Shown: positions 1 through 8,320 of the stretch, piece by piece
How positions within the stretch are numbered: the stretch's first letter is position 1
How the letters are laid out: every line of letters begins with the position of its first letter
Source of the DNA: Paenibacillus dauci
GTDB taxonomy: Bacteria; Bacillota; Bacilli; Paenibacillales; Paenibacillaceae
Assembly (NCBI RefSeq): GCF_000971985.1
Contig: NZ_LAQQ01000001.1
Location: forward strand, 1,364,001-1,428,000
Direction: 5' to 3'
DNA: 64,000 bases
Program-made: the position numbers and the translations under genes
Notes under the pieces: model-generated
The model's database searches: none
What the model saw: only the letters and a program-made list of their open reading frames with translations
Told to the model about the DNA's origin: nothing

Positions 1-425
1 GTGCAGAGGATTATGAGAATTATGTGGAACGTGCCTACAAGCTGGGTAGCAAAGGCGGAACCAATAACGAGCCGCCCGTGATGGAGGACGTGATCCGCAA
101 ATATACCAAAGAAGAACCCAATGTACGCATACCTACCTATATTATCTTTTTCAGCGATGGTGGTGTCAGCAGTAAGAGCAAAATTGCCAAGCTGATCATC
201 GACAGCTCTCGCTACAATCTGTTCTGGCAGTTTGTTGGACTGGGCAATGCCAACTATGGCGTGCTGCGCGAACTGGATGAACTCAAAGGCCGTTTCGTAG
301 ATAATGCGAATTTCTTTGAACTGGACGATATCTCTAAAGTCAGTGACGAGGAACTATATGATCGGCTACTGAGTGAATTCCCAAGCTGGATCGAGGAAGC
401 AAAGCGCAAAAGTATACTTGCCTGA
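1..425 (+). CDS. TerF/TerY-type von Willebrand factor A protein, C-terminal part
   Basis: The reading frame is open from base 3, so the gene starts left of the window; about 140 residues are visible. The hydrophobic strand IPTYIIFFSDGG followed by FWQFVGLGN is typical of the second half of the vWA fold found in tellurium-resistance-associated TerF/TerY proteins. It ends in a charged helix. In that family the vWA domain binds a metal and partners TerD-type proteins in a stress or phage-defence complex; no ter neighbours are visible here, so the role is inferred from the family only. A strong terminator follows 45 bases downstream. A generic cytosolic vWA protein is the alternative. Confidence 0.7.
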   Translation, partial: AEDYENYVERAYKLGSKGGTNNEPPVMEDVIRKYTKEEPNVRIPTYIIFFSDGGVSSKSKIAKLIIDSSRYNLFWQFVGLGNANYGVLRELDELKGRFVDNANFFELDDISKVSDEELYDRLLSEFPSWIEEAKRKSILA

Positions 426-469
426 CGGAATAATACAATGAACATTATTAAATAATTGCATCATAAACA

Positions 470-503
470 GGGCGCTGCCAGAAAAAGGTAGCGTCCCTTT
501 TTT
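470..503 (+). terminator. Rho-independent terminator of the vWA gene
   Basis: Stem GGGCGCTGCC pairs with GGTAGCGTCCC and is followed by six T residues. The next gene is convergent. Confidence 0.85.
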
Positions 504-531
504 ATAATTACAGTCCCTATACCCGTGCTCG

Positions 532-1602
532 CTACTGAACAGGAAACGTGTCCCACCAACTGGTTCTACCCTGCTCATATTCTTCCAGTGCATCTTTCTT
601 GTTATGATATATCATTCGCTGACGAAGCTGCTGCATCTTTTTGGGTGTTTTCAGTTTGGCATAGACGCGCTGGAGCGATGGATTGCGCAGCAGCGGTTCG
701 TAAGCCTCTACCTTCATCTCCCATGCTTCGCGGTGGGTGAATTCGATTAGAGCCGGAGCATACTCCAGTGTGCTAATATCCCGCAGTCCTTTCATATTTT
801 CCAGCGCCACCTTGCGCAAGTAATGCAGACCGGACAAGGATGGCAGCGCATAAATATGAGGCAGTGCCTGGAGAAACAGATACTGCAGCCCTGTCAGTGA
901 AGAAATTACAGAGATATCTTCCAGTCCCTTGATCTGCGACAGCTCCAGATACCGGATCGATTGATTGTTATCCAGCGCACTCAAATCCCGTATTCCGCCA
1001 AGGCGAATAATAAGCTGATCCAGGTTGGACAAGGGCTGCACAAACTGTAAATCAGAGACGGTAATTGATTGTAAAGTCAGCTGCTTTAATTGAGATAATT
1101 GACTGATCACCTCGATACCTTTGTGATGTCCCTCGATATGCAGATGATGCAGCTGCTGGAATCTCGCCAGCACTTGCAGGTCGGGTCTGCGGGACTGCGT
1201 ACGCCCGATATGCAGATGCTCCAGTGCCAATGGAATCCGCTCCAGGATATCCAGATCAGTCAGTTGTGTCAGAGACAGCTGCAGCTGTACCAGCTTTGGC
1301 AGTGCAGCCACTGCGTCCAGATGTTGGAATTCTCCTTCACATTCCACTGACAGTCGGGTTAGCTGTGGCAGAATCTCCAGAACACCCAGATCACATACCG
1401 AGTCATAAAATCCGTATAGACGCAGCAGAATATCCTGTCTTACTGGGAACAGGTGCTCATTCAGCAGTTTCCAGGCTGCCGGTTCGAGCACTTCTGCACA
1501 CTGGATGATACGAAGATCCGGGCTGGCAGCCAGCTGCTGTACTTCTTCCAGGGTCAATGTGTGCTCTATCTGCACCAGATGGTCATGAATCTTCTGATAC
1601 AT
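532..1602 (-). CDS. Leucine-rich repeat protein of unknown function
   Basis: A 356-residue protein without signal peptide or membrane segment. From about residue 80 to 290 it consists of degenerate 20-24 residue leucine-rich repeats (for example LPKLVQLQLSLTQLTDLDIL and LSQLKQLTLQSITVSDLQFV), preceded by an alpha-helical N-terminal stretch and followed by a basic C-terminal helix rich in K, R and Q. LRR arrays form protein-binding solenoids, so this is probably a cytoplasmic binding protein. It is the last gene of a three-gene reverse operon (41 bases after the preceding gene). The partner is unknown. Resembles STM4015-type or internalin-like bacterial LRR proteins only in repeat pattern. Confidence 0.75.
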   Translation of the reverse strand: MYQKIHDHLVQIEHTLTLEEVQQLAASPDLRIIQCAEVLEPAAWKLLNEHLFPVRQDILLRLYGFYDSVCDLGVLEILPQLTRLSVECEGEFQHLDAVAALPKLVQLQLSLTQLTDLDILERIPLALEHLHIGRTQSRRPDLQVLARFQQLHHLHIEGHHKGIEVISQLSQLKQLTLQSITVSDLQFVQPLSNLDQLIIRLGGIRDLSALDNNQSIRYLELSQIKGLEDISVISSLTGLQYLFLQALPHIYALPSLSGLHYLRKVALENMKGLRDISTLEYAPALIEFTHREAWEMKVEAYEPLLRNPSLQRVYAKLKTPKKMQQLRQRMIYHNKKDALEEYEQGRTSWWDTFPVQ

Positions 1603-1643
1603 AATCGATGTCTGCCTCCTTTCCTGTTCCTCTATCCGAGAAG

Positions 1644-2417
1644 TTAAAATACAACCGAATTTACTGCTGCCTGGGCAGTCTGCACCAGTGCTGCATACAA
1701 ACGGGCGGAGTATTGGTTGTATTCCTCATATCTTCCGTGAGCATGCGCAGAAGCAGGCGGATCGTCGTTCCACGAACCCATCGCGCCAAATACCCATGTT
1801 TTGTAGACTGCATTCAGCAGACGCACTGCTTCTTCGCTGTAGACATCCGGCAGTTTGAATACAAGACGTGGCATATCGGCTGTTCCATCGAGAATAGCAA
1901 TCGCAGGGTCAAAAAAGTTCTTTTTCCAAAAGGATTGTTCAATCTCCTCCGCCAATCGGGCAATTTGTTCCAGCGCACTTCTGAACTGTATCCTGACTTC
2001 ATCCAGTGGTAAAAAGACCCGCTCGGAAGGCTGACCCAGCTCTTGTTCCTGCTCGGTATACGTAATATTCCAGCGCACTTCCGAACGGAACTGCCCACTC
2101 TCCCACTGGGGAATCCAGATCCGGTTATGCAGTGCTCCGAGGGCAATAATACCTGCTCGGGCACCACCTCCGGCGAATCCGCTCGTCTGCCAATTGTCCT
2201 CGGGCTGGCTGTCGCTGACCATCATCAGACGCTGACAGCCTGCACTGCGCAGATAATACAGCCAGCTCGCCCAATTCCAGCTCTGTACGCCATCTGTAAA
2301 GGTAACGTGAATACTATTGGTATGCTCCAATTCCTTGCTGGAAGCATCTTCGCTATGAATCAGATAACCGTTACCCAGCGATGTAATCAGCAGCAGCTGA
2401 TGGATCTCTCCATTCAT
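1644..2417 (-). CDS. Unrecognised protein, middle gene of the LRR operon
   Basis: About 257 residues, soluble, no signal peptide. I recognise no family. The ATG at 2417 is preferred over the one at 2432: it has a GGAGG 8 bases upstream and its ATGA overlaps the stop of the preceding gene, which implies translational coupling. Features seen: an N-terminal beta-rich part (QLLLITSLGNGYLIHSED), a glycine-rich SGFAGGGARAGIIALGALHN segment that could bind a ligand, a helical part with acidic repeats (LEQIARLAEEIEQSF) and an alanine-rich C-terminus. The coupling argues for function together with its upstream neighbour. Confidence 0.7.
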   Translation of the reverse strand: MNGEIHQLLLITSLGNGYLIHSEDASSKELEHTNSIHVTFTDGVQSWNWASWLYYLRSAGCQRLMMVSDSQPEDNWQTSGFAGGGARAGIIALGALHNRIWIPQWESGQFRSEVRWNITYTEQEQELGQPSERVFLPLDEVRIQFRSALEQIARLAEEIEQSFWKKNFFDPAIAILDGTADMPRLVFKLPDVYSEEAVRLLNAVYKTWVFGAMGSWNDDPPASAHAHGRYEEYNQYSARLYAALVQTAQAAVNSVVF

Positions 2418-3217
2418 GAATCCAGCCTCCATTTGCCAAAATAATATGCAACCGCTCCAGCTTCATACCGATCCTGTCCCTGCCATACCGCCATCGAACT
2501 AAAATCATTATCGCCGCCCCTGCCGATTCGCGGTGTATCCTGTGTCTTGAGAATTCCGGCATACCCGAGGATTTCCATAACTGCATCCCGCTCATACTTG
2601 CTGGACGGGAAAATATCTTTCCAGCGCTTCTCCAGTTTGCGTGCGCTATCTGCAGGATCACATTGATTCACCCGCTCCAGCATCTGCCGGAATAGCCATA
2701 CATCTTCTTGTGTGGCAGCAGCAGGCTCTTCCCTGCTGAACAATTCCAGATCTAGCCAGCAGTACAGCAGCCAGTTCAATCGTACACCGCCCCATTTGAT
2801 CCGTTCGAAATTAAGTACATTCAGATCTGTATTTACATAGCTGCGATCCGACATAAGCCTGTGAAAATTACAATCACCACAGCTGCTCGTATTGGCATGT
2901 ACCGATTGGCGCTGTTCGTATGTATGCAGGGGCAGCTCCGCCGTAAGCGCCCAGCTGGACAGTGCACTGCGCAGATGTATCCGGCGGGTAGACAAACTAT
3001 GCAAAAAGGCTTCACTCACCTGTTCCAACGTAATACGCTGATGAAGCTCATGCAGACGCTGTACCAGTTCATCATGCGTAATCGTCAGCGGGTCGAACAT
3101 GACACCCTGACTGCGGGCATACTCAAAATCTTCTCCCTGCAGCACTGGCGGTCCAGACTTCCAGCCGCCGGTTTGCCAGAATGTTTTGGTGAGTATTTGT
3201 TTTGCTTTTTTATCCAT
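2414..3217 (-). CDS. Unrecognised protein, first gene of the LRR operon
   Basis: 267 residues, soluble. The start has GGAGGAGC 5-10 bases upstream. I do not recognise the family. Notable segments: SSCGDCNFH near residue 113, where two Cys and one His could bind metal; a Trp/Leu-rich RLNWLLYCWLDLELF helix; and a conserved-looking C-terminus RYEAGAVAYYFGKW. The last bases overlap the next gene by ATGA. The first and second genes are thus a coupled pair, with the LRR protein behind. Nothing in the sequence identifies an enzymatic role. Confidence 0.7.
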   Translation of the reverse strand: MDKKAKQILTKTFWQTGGWKSGPPVLQGEDFEYARSQGVMFDPLTITHDELVQRLHELHQRITLEQVSEAFLHSLSTRRIHLRSALSSWALTAELPLHTYEQRQSVHANTSSCGDCNFHRLMSDRSYVNTDLNVLNFERIKWGGVRLNWLLYCWLDLELFSREEPAAATQEDVWLFRQMLERVNQCDPADSARKLEKRWKDIFPSSKYERDAVMEILGYAGILKTQDTPRIGRGGDNDFSSMAVWQGQDRYEAGAVAYYFGKWRLDS

Positions 3218-3256
3218 AAGCTCCTCCGTTCATGATCCGTTTTATGTATGGTACTT

Positions 3257-3284
3257 ATTTTACTACATTCGATCACTTGTACAA
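3257..3284 (-). promoter_or_regulatory. Candidate sigma-A promoter of the three-gene LRR operon
   Basis: TTGTAC (3284-3279), 16-base spacer, TAAAAT (3262-3257), about 30 bases before the SD. Four of six -35 matches and five of six -10 matches. Confidence 0.4.
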
Positions 3285-3366
3285 AAAAAGACCCTGATCC
3301 CTTTTGTCCATAGACTGCTGCTGTGTAGAACAGATGGCAGCGTTCAGGGAAAAGGGAAACAGGGAT
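3282..3366 (-). terminator. Terminator of the nucleoside-hydrolase-like gene
   Basis: On the minus strand CCCTG..CCCTTTT pairs with AAAAGGG..CAGGG across a loop of roughly 50 bases, followed by TC and seven T residues. The long loop makes the call moderate. Confidence 0.5.
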
Positions 3367-3382
3367 CATGCAGCAGCGCGAA

Positions 3383-4993
3383 TTATTTCACTGTAATAAT
3401 CACCCGCTGATAATGCTTGAGTGTATGAGCGCCATTATCCTGGACTTCAGCGATCATATGGATCGTATCACCGGATTTGGCATCTTTGGGAACCTGGAAT
3501 TTAACGGTCGGGGTATTGCTGTTTTTCAGCCCTATCGTATTACGCTTCTCGCCTGTCGCAAGCGGACGGTGAATACCCAGTAGCAGTCCGTCCACCGCGT
3601 CTTTCTCTTCGGCAGCAGGCGTTACGCGGGAATCGGTATACGTATCCGCTTCATAATAACGCCACCAGCGATAACTCAGCTGGTCGCCATCCGGATCGCT
3701 GCCTATCGCATGCAGCGTAATATACTGACCCGGCTTGGCAGTCAGATTCAGTCCTTCTTTGACTTTGAGCGTGGGGTTGTGATTGGCATCTTTGTATTGT
3801 GAAGCAATTGCCCAATCTGCACGGGCTGCAAAGTCGTTCTGGATATCATCAAACCAGCGCGTTAATGAATACTCCGATTCATAGCGACCGGTATGTACAT
3901 CATAATCGAGTACATTGTTGCGATACAGCTTGTCATTGACCTGACCGAAACGGCCGCCCCAACCTCCATAGCTTGGATCTTCCATACTGCGCAGTCCGTT
4001 ATCGATCAAGTAAAAGAACGATGGTGAGTCACCTTCGGAAATAAAATCATACCGATCATACTGCGGATTGTTCTGCAAATAGGATTCACTACCGCGCTGT
4101 TCTTCAGCGAGCTCTCCATCGATCATTTTGCCGTCACCCATCAGTGCATACAGATTCAGCAGCGGACCATGATTGTTCTGGATATTCTCGTAGTTCCACG
4201 CACCGTGCAGCTTGCTGTTTACAGCTTCGGTGTGCATTTTCCAGGCATAAGCAAAGTGCCAGAAGTTCGATTGATCATTGATAATACGGATATCCGGCCA
4301 ATTCTTGGCGATATATTCGTTGTAACTGTCGTCCTGGTCCAGAATAATGTACAGTACCAGCTTGTCGCTGACTTTCTGCTGAATAGCCGACCACTGATCC
4401 GTTCCTTTATATTGCTCTTCAATTGATTTCAGTGCTCTCGCTGTTGTATTGGTACCGCCCCATGTCTGCACGTACAGATCACGCGGGTCATTGTCCAGGA
4501 ACAGCTTTTTCAGAAATTCGGAACCTTCGGTAACCTGATCCATCTCTCCCTTGTATGAGATATTGCCAATCTTGGTTACGCTGCGAATATAATCTGGCGT
4601 TGGATAACCATCGGCATGCTTGCTCAGGTTGGGATAGGCCTGTGCATAAGCATCGGTCATATCTGTCAGCCACTGGGTACCGGTCCAGCGATAAGGCTCA
4701 ATTCCTTTCGCAGGATCACCCGCATAATGATAGACCGAGCTGGTCAATACAATCCCGGCCAGATCGACTTCATTGGCATACAGGAAAAAGCGCAGCATCG
4801 AGTTCATATCATCCACTTCACCATCATTGGTAATAACGGTTCGCGCTTTCTGCTGCTGGACAGATTGTCCGGCTGCCGCCAAAGCGTCCTTGCTCTTGGC
4901 AGGTGCAGCTGTCGCTTGTCCGCTTATTCCGCCTGCGAGCAGTATACATAGATTTACTGACAATACCATTTTGACCCATCTGCTTTTCCTCAT
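3383..4993 (-). CDS. Secreted nucleoside hydrolase-like protein (DUF1593/Sde182 type)
   Basis: 536 residues from the ATG at 4993, chosen because AAAGGGGTC lies at SD distance and a clean signal peptide follows (KMVLSVNLCILLAGG, cleavage near QATAA-APA). The longest open frame starts further upstream but has no SD. After the signal comes VITNDGEVDDMNSMLRFFLY with D57, D61 and D62 in the DxxxDD arrangement of nucleoside-hydrolase-like folds, matching the Sde182/DUF1593 family first described as cellulose-binding. Residues about 400-536 form a beta-rich C-terminal domain (LTAKPGQYITLHAIGSDPDG). Acts outside the cell, possibly on plant-derived polysaccharide or nucleosides; substrate unknown. A cre site and a leader hairpin lie upstream, fitting catabolite control. 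Confidence 0.8.
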   Translation of the reverse strand: MRKSRWVKMVLSVNLCILLAGGISGQATAAPAKSKDALAAAGQSVQQQKARTVITNDGEVDDMNSMLRFFLYANEVDLAGIVLTSSVYHYAGDPAKGIEPYRWTGTQWLTDMTDAYAQAYPNLSKHADGYPTPDYIRSVTKIGNISYKGEMDQVTEGSEFLKKLFLDNDPRDLYVQTWGGTNTTARALKSIEEQYKGTDQWSAIQQKVSDKLVLYIILDQDDSYNEYIAKNWPDIRIINDQSNFWHFAYAWKMHTEAVNSKLHGAWNYENIQNNHGPLLNLYALMGDGKMIDGELAEEQRGSESYLQNNPQYDRYDFISEGDSPSFFYLIDNGLRSMEDPSYGGWGGRFGQVNDKLYRNNVLDYDVHTGRYESEYSLTRWFDDIQNDFAARADWAIASQYKDANHNPTLKVKEGLNLTAKPGQYITLHAIGSDPDGDQLSYRWWRYYEADTYTDSRVTPAAEEKDAVDGLLLGIHRPLATGEKRNTIGLKNSNTPTVKFQVPKDAKSGDTIHMIAEVQDNGAHTLKHYQRVIITVK

Positions 4994-5053
4994 TATGCTG
5001 ACCCCTTTTCCATTTACATACTGTAGAATTGTCTGCCCCTCAGCTATAAACGC

Positions 5054-5112
5054 AAAAAAACCCGGATACCACTGTGCTCCATAGCATGGAACATAGTCGT
5101 ACCCAGGTTTTG
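5054..5112 (-). promoter_or_regulatory. Leader hairpin with T-run, possible attenuator
   Basis: On the minus strand a long stem, AAACCTGGGTACGACTATG against CACAGTGGTATCCGGGTTT with an inner CCATGCTATGG hairpin, ends in seven T residues. It has terminator form but lies between the predicted promoter (5145-5173) and the start codon at 4993. I do not recognise a known riboswitch class in it. Confidence 0.55.
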
Positions 5113-5144
5113 CCCGCATTCGCAGTAACAATCCTTTGGTCATT

Positions 5145-5181
5145 ACCATAACACGATATTTTTCGATTGTAAACGCTTTAT
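5145..5181 (-). promoter_or_regulatory. Promoter with overlapping cre site
   Basis: Minus-strand -35 TTTACA (5173-5168), 17-base spacer, -10-like TATGGT (5150-5145). The plus-strand sequence TGTAAACGCTTTAT at 5168-5181 fits the CcpA cre consensus TGWAARCGYTWNCW except at one position. A cre over the -35 predicts repression by preferred sugars. Confidence 0.55.
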
Positions 5182-5218
5182 GTCACACAGGGCAGGAATA
5201 GAATTATTGTTATCGCAT

Positions 5219-5244
5219 TAAAAAAAGGGGGGGTATCTACCCTG
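5219..5244 (-). terminator. Weak terminator of the DUF4272 gene
   Basis: Minus strand GGGTA-GA-TACCC, extra C residues, then seven T. Short stem, but 130 bases after the stop and before the next promoter. Confidence 0.45.
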
Positions 5245-5372
5245 TTAACCAGCTTATGAATGCTGTTCTTTCGGGACAGCTGAATCGTGTAGATGATGGG
5301 TATATTGCCTCTTTCATTGCGAATCCAATCGTCGATGAACCTGAGCGATCCGGCATGAGTGTATGGATTCGA

Positions 5373-6557
5373 TCACGTATCGGTGCGAACATCATCCCAG
5401 TCCTGATCCAGATAACCGGTCAGCCAGTTGAGCGCATAATGTCGTTCATGAACAACACCTGCATCCAGACCACCCGGCACAGGACGCTGATGTACACGAC
5501 TGTCTATACATGCCCAATCATAACGATAGATCAAATCCGCTGCATCCAGAATCTCGGATGCTGGTCGCAATTGTGAACGGTCACGAAAAGCTGTAAAGCT
5601 GTCAAACTCATGCAGGATCGATACTGCCTTTTCTACGTCACAGATCTGTGTCGGTTCCTCTAGTGAATCGATATGTCCGAGTGCCCACAGCAATACCCAT
5701 AAGGCTTCATAACGCCAGGAGAAGCGAACTACATCGTCCTGCCCTGGCTGTTCCTGATCAATAAATGCCTTTTCTTCCGGAGTGAACAAGCCCTCTGCAT
5801 CATACTGCCGAACAATCCGGCTGATCAGTTTCCGGGTAGTTGTCACCGTCTCGCCCGCACCCACACATTCTCCTTTGACAGCGGTAATACAGACAGCGAC
5901 GGCTCGCTTGGCTACCTCATCTCTCGTACGAATCCGTTCGGCCTGCTCATCTCCCAGCCGTGCAGGAAGTGTCGCATTGATCGGTATGTCCTGCTTTTCC
6001 AGATGGGTATTGGAGCGCTGTTTGCGACTTTCTCCGGTCGGTGTAATCTGAAATTCGTTATGCAAATGACTCGTATGCGCAGTAACCATATAATCTTCCA
6101 CGCCGGAATTGCCTTCTGCATCAAGCAGCAGCTGTCCCTGACCATTCAACAGCTGGCCGCCTCCCCAGAACAGTAGCCCATCCAGCGAACGAACAATATG
6201 CAGCAGTTCTCCATAGAACTCTTCCGAAATATCTTCTTCTGTCTCAATACCAATCACCATATTAAGAGTACTCAGTTTAAGCAGTACCTTTTGCTGTACC
6301 TGCTTATTCACAGCAGGTACCTGATAGAAAAATCCACCCATTCCGTCGATCATCGCGCTGAACTGTGCAGGCTCGGTCTGACTGGTCATGATATTGAATC
6401 CTTTTCTCGTCTTCTTGCGGAACAGTCCGCCCTGGATGACTTCGATATAGGTACGATCAGGTTTTACCGTAATTTTGTGATCCTTGTACAGGGTACGGAT
6501 AATTTCTTCCAGCTGCTTCAGGTCTGGTATAGAACTGTAAATGGCTGCATTTTTCAT
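5373..6557 (-). CDS. DUF4272 domain protein
   Basis: 394 residues with an AGGAGGTCAT SD before the ATG. The C-terminal half carries the pattern of DUF4272: KRAVAVCITAVKGECVGAG, WRYEALWVLLWALGHID, DAADLIYRYDWACIDSR and a final ERHYALNWLTGYL. The N-terminal ~150 residues are a separate alpha/beta part (IEVIQGGLFRKKTRKGFNIM, GLLFWGGGQLLNGQGQLLLD). Soluble, no signal. The domain is common in Bacillales and has no established function. Single-gene unit. Confidence 0.8.
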   Translation of the reverse strand: MKNAAIYSSIPDLKQLEEIIRTLYKDHKITVKPDRTYIEVIQGGLFRKKTRKGFNIMTSQTEPAQFSAMIDGMGGFFYQVPAVNKQVQQKVLLKLSTLNMVIGIETEEDISEEFYGELLHIVRSLDGLLFWGGGQLLNGQGQLLLDAEGNSGVEDYMVTAHTSHLHNEFQITPTGESRKQRSNTHLEKQDIPINATLPARLGDEQAERIRTRDEVAKRAVAVCITAVKGECVGAGETVTTTRKLISRIVRQYDAEGLFTPEEKAFIDQEQPGQDDVVRFSWRYEALWVLLWALGHIDSLEEPTQICDVEKAVSILHEFDSFTAFRDRSQLRPASEILDAADLIYRYDWACIDSRVHQRPVPGGLDAGVVHERHYALNWLTGYLDQDWDDVRTDT

Positions 6558-6749
6558 GATATGACCTCCTGAATTATCTGTTGTTATTTTAAAATAAAAA
6601 GGTAGAGGGAGAAAACAATAGATTGGCGGAGAGAACGCAGACTGTTCTCGCTTACATCTCTGTTGTACTCGTTGTCACACCCTTTGATAAATAAGCTGGA
6701 TTAACCGAAAATAACTTATGTAGATATTTTAATCAAAGGAGCTACCCCG

Positions 6750-6902
6750 ATGAAAACACTGGCTTCATTCCTGAAGGAATTCAAAGCTTCATTTTACGCA
6801 TACGGTCAAGCCAAATCCGTAATTGCTGACAGTGTGATGCAGTTTGACCCTGAACAAATCGTACAGGATCAAAACGTAAAAACTGCACCTCGCTACAACT
6901 AA
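6750..6902 (+). CDS. Orphan 50-residue protein
   Basis: ATG at 6750 has AAGGAG 8 bases upstream. The 50-residue product begins MKTLASFLKEFKASFYAYG and ends KTAPRYN: an amphipathic N-terminal helix and a polar tail. A rho-independent terminator follows 90 bases later, so it sits in its own transcription unit. I do not recognise a family; Bacillales encode many such short basic/amphipathic proteins of unknown role. The good SD, isolation and terminator support a real gene. Confidence 0.6.
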   Translation: MKTLASFLKEFKASFYAYGQAKSVIADSVMQFDPEQIVQDQNVKTAPRYN

Positions 6903-6991
6903 TAATTATACCCTGTTATGCTGACAGCAGCATCCTTTCATCTATTCGTGGACGGGCTTCCCAAGGCCCAGTCTGTTACATAGGTTATGCC

Positions 6992-7025
6992 AAACTGATC
7001 TGATTGCTGATCAGTTTTTTTATTT
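6992..7025 (+). terminator. Terminator after the 50-residue gene
   Basis: AACTGATC-TGATTGCT-GATCAGTT followed by a T-rich run of eight or more. Confidence 0.8.
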
Positions 7026-7156
7026 TGTCTGCTTTTGTTCCTGTCTGTCACAGATTTGACCTGTGCTTAACCTGCCGCTAACACTAGAGTACTATACTGA
7101 TCATTATACCTGCGATCTCACTTCAAATTCACAGTACTCAAAGGATGGTTAGTCAT

Positions 7157-7786
7157 ATGGGAATTCACGCTTACTTCCGCTCACTGGATGATCTGGAACG
7201 GATTATTCGCTGCCCGGGCAAATTTAAATTTGAACAGCACAGCGTCTCTGCCCACTCCTGGAAAGTGGTACAATATGCCAAAACACTGGCAGACATTGAA
7301 GAGATGCACGGCGTTTCTATCGATTGGAAAAAACTTTACGAGATTACAAGCAGCCATGATTACGGCGAAATATTCATCGGCGATATCAAAACGCCGGTCA
7401 AGCACTCTTCTCTCGAACTGCGTTCGCTGCTGCAAAAGGTAGAGGAAGGCATGATTGAACATTTTATCGAGGAAAATATTCCGGATGACTTCAAGCCTAT
7501 TTTCCGCAAGCAGCTGCATGAAGGAAAGGACAACTCGGTCGAAGGTATGATCCTGCAGGTCGCTGATAAAATGGACCAGGTGTATGAAGCTTTTTCGGAG
7601 CTTCAGCGCGGCAATACCGAAAAAGAATTTATCGCCATGTACCGTAACGCACTCGTCAAAATCAAACATGTAGATCTTCATTGCGTCGATTATTTTCTGG
7701 AAAATATTTTGCCGGATATGGTACATGAAGGTACATTCTCTACCATTGATATCAAACGGATTACGGAAGAAGCACTGGCTCTCTGA
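7157..7786 (+). CDS. YfbR-like HD-domain phosphohydrolase
   Basis: 209 residues from the ATG at 7157, which has AAAGGATGG eight bases upstream; the ATG at 7145 sits directly against the SD. HD-superfamily metal ligands are visible: H33 in VSAHSW, H67-D68 in SSHDYGE with E71, and a distal Asp in VADKMD near 138. The GDIKTPVK segment after the HD motif matches YfbR-type 5'-deoxynucleotidases, which dephosphorylate dNMPs. Cytosolic, single gene. Substrate is inferred from family only. Confidence 0.8.
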   Translation: MGIHAYFRSLDDLERIIRCPGKFKFEQHSVSAHSWKVVQYAKTLADIEEMHGVSIDWKKLYEITSSHDYGEIFIGDIKTPVKHSSLELRSLLQKVEEGMIEHFIEENIPDDFKPIFRKQLHEGKDNSVEGMILQVADKMDQVYEAFSELQRGNTEKEFIAMYRNALVKIKHVDLHCVDYFLENILPDMVHEGTFSTIDIKRITEEALAL

Positions 7787-8178
7787 TCAGTATACGAATG
7801 ATATCGATATAATTAATTGTATTTTTCAGGCGTATAGCAGCTTCTCCATACCTGCTTGCATCTATCGGTATACACATTGTCTCTCTTCACTATTTTCATT
7901 TGTACTCTTCGTTTACCATTTACTCATCTGCTCGATCTATACATCTCTCTGTAGACTTCAACCGGACCGTACCAACTTCATGGCTATTGTCCGGCCTGAG
8001 TACAGGCAGATGTTTTTTGTTATGGATTTCTATGGAGAATATAGTGCGTATAAACGCATTTATGCCATATATAACAAATTTGTCACGCATATTCGTATCT
8101 ATCTATTCAATATTCTCAATTTATTTTATTATTTTCATTCGTTTTGTATTATTTTAGGCGAAATTGTTACAAAAGACT
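7787..8178. other. AT-rich intergenic stretch, no gene seen
   Basis: About 390 bases of AT-rich DNA. Open frames here lack SD sequences and have the composition of noncoding DNA. No hairpin or terminator that I can support. Confidence 0.5.
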
Positions 8179-8205
8179 TAACATTTTGACGAATAGTGTC
8201 GATAT
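8179..8205 (+). promoter_or_regulatory. Sigma-D (motility) promoter of the PilZ gene
   Basis: TAAC, exactly 15 bases, GTCGATAT. The Bacillus sigma-D consensus is TAAA-N15-GCCGATAT, so 10 of 12 positions match. It gives a leader of about 110 bases. Confidence 0.6.
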
Positions 8206-8320
8206 AAATAATAGTACTAAATACCTGTTATTTATAAAAACCATTACTTTTAGACTGTAAAATAAACTTTCCCTTCTACTTGTCGTTATATCCTGATACC
8301 CAATCAAAGGAGGAATTATC

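Noticed and set aside
5054-5112. Known riboswitch in the leader
   Set aside because: Compared by eye with purine, preQ1, guanidine, SAM, THF and fluoride cores; no match, so reported only as a hairpin.
7725-8189. 154-residue plus-strand frame
   Set aside because: Starts inside the HD gene, runs through AT-rich noncoding DNA, no SD.
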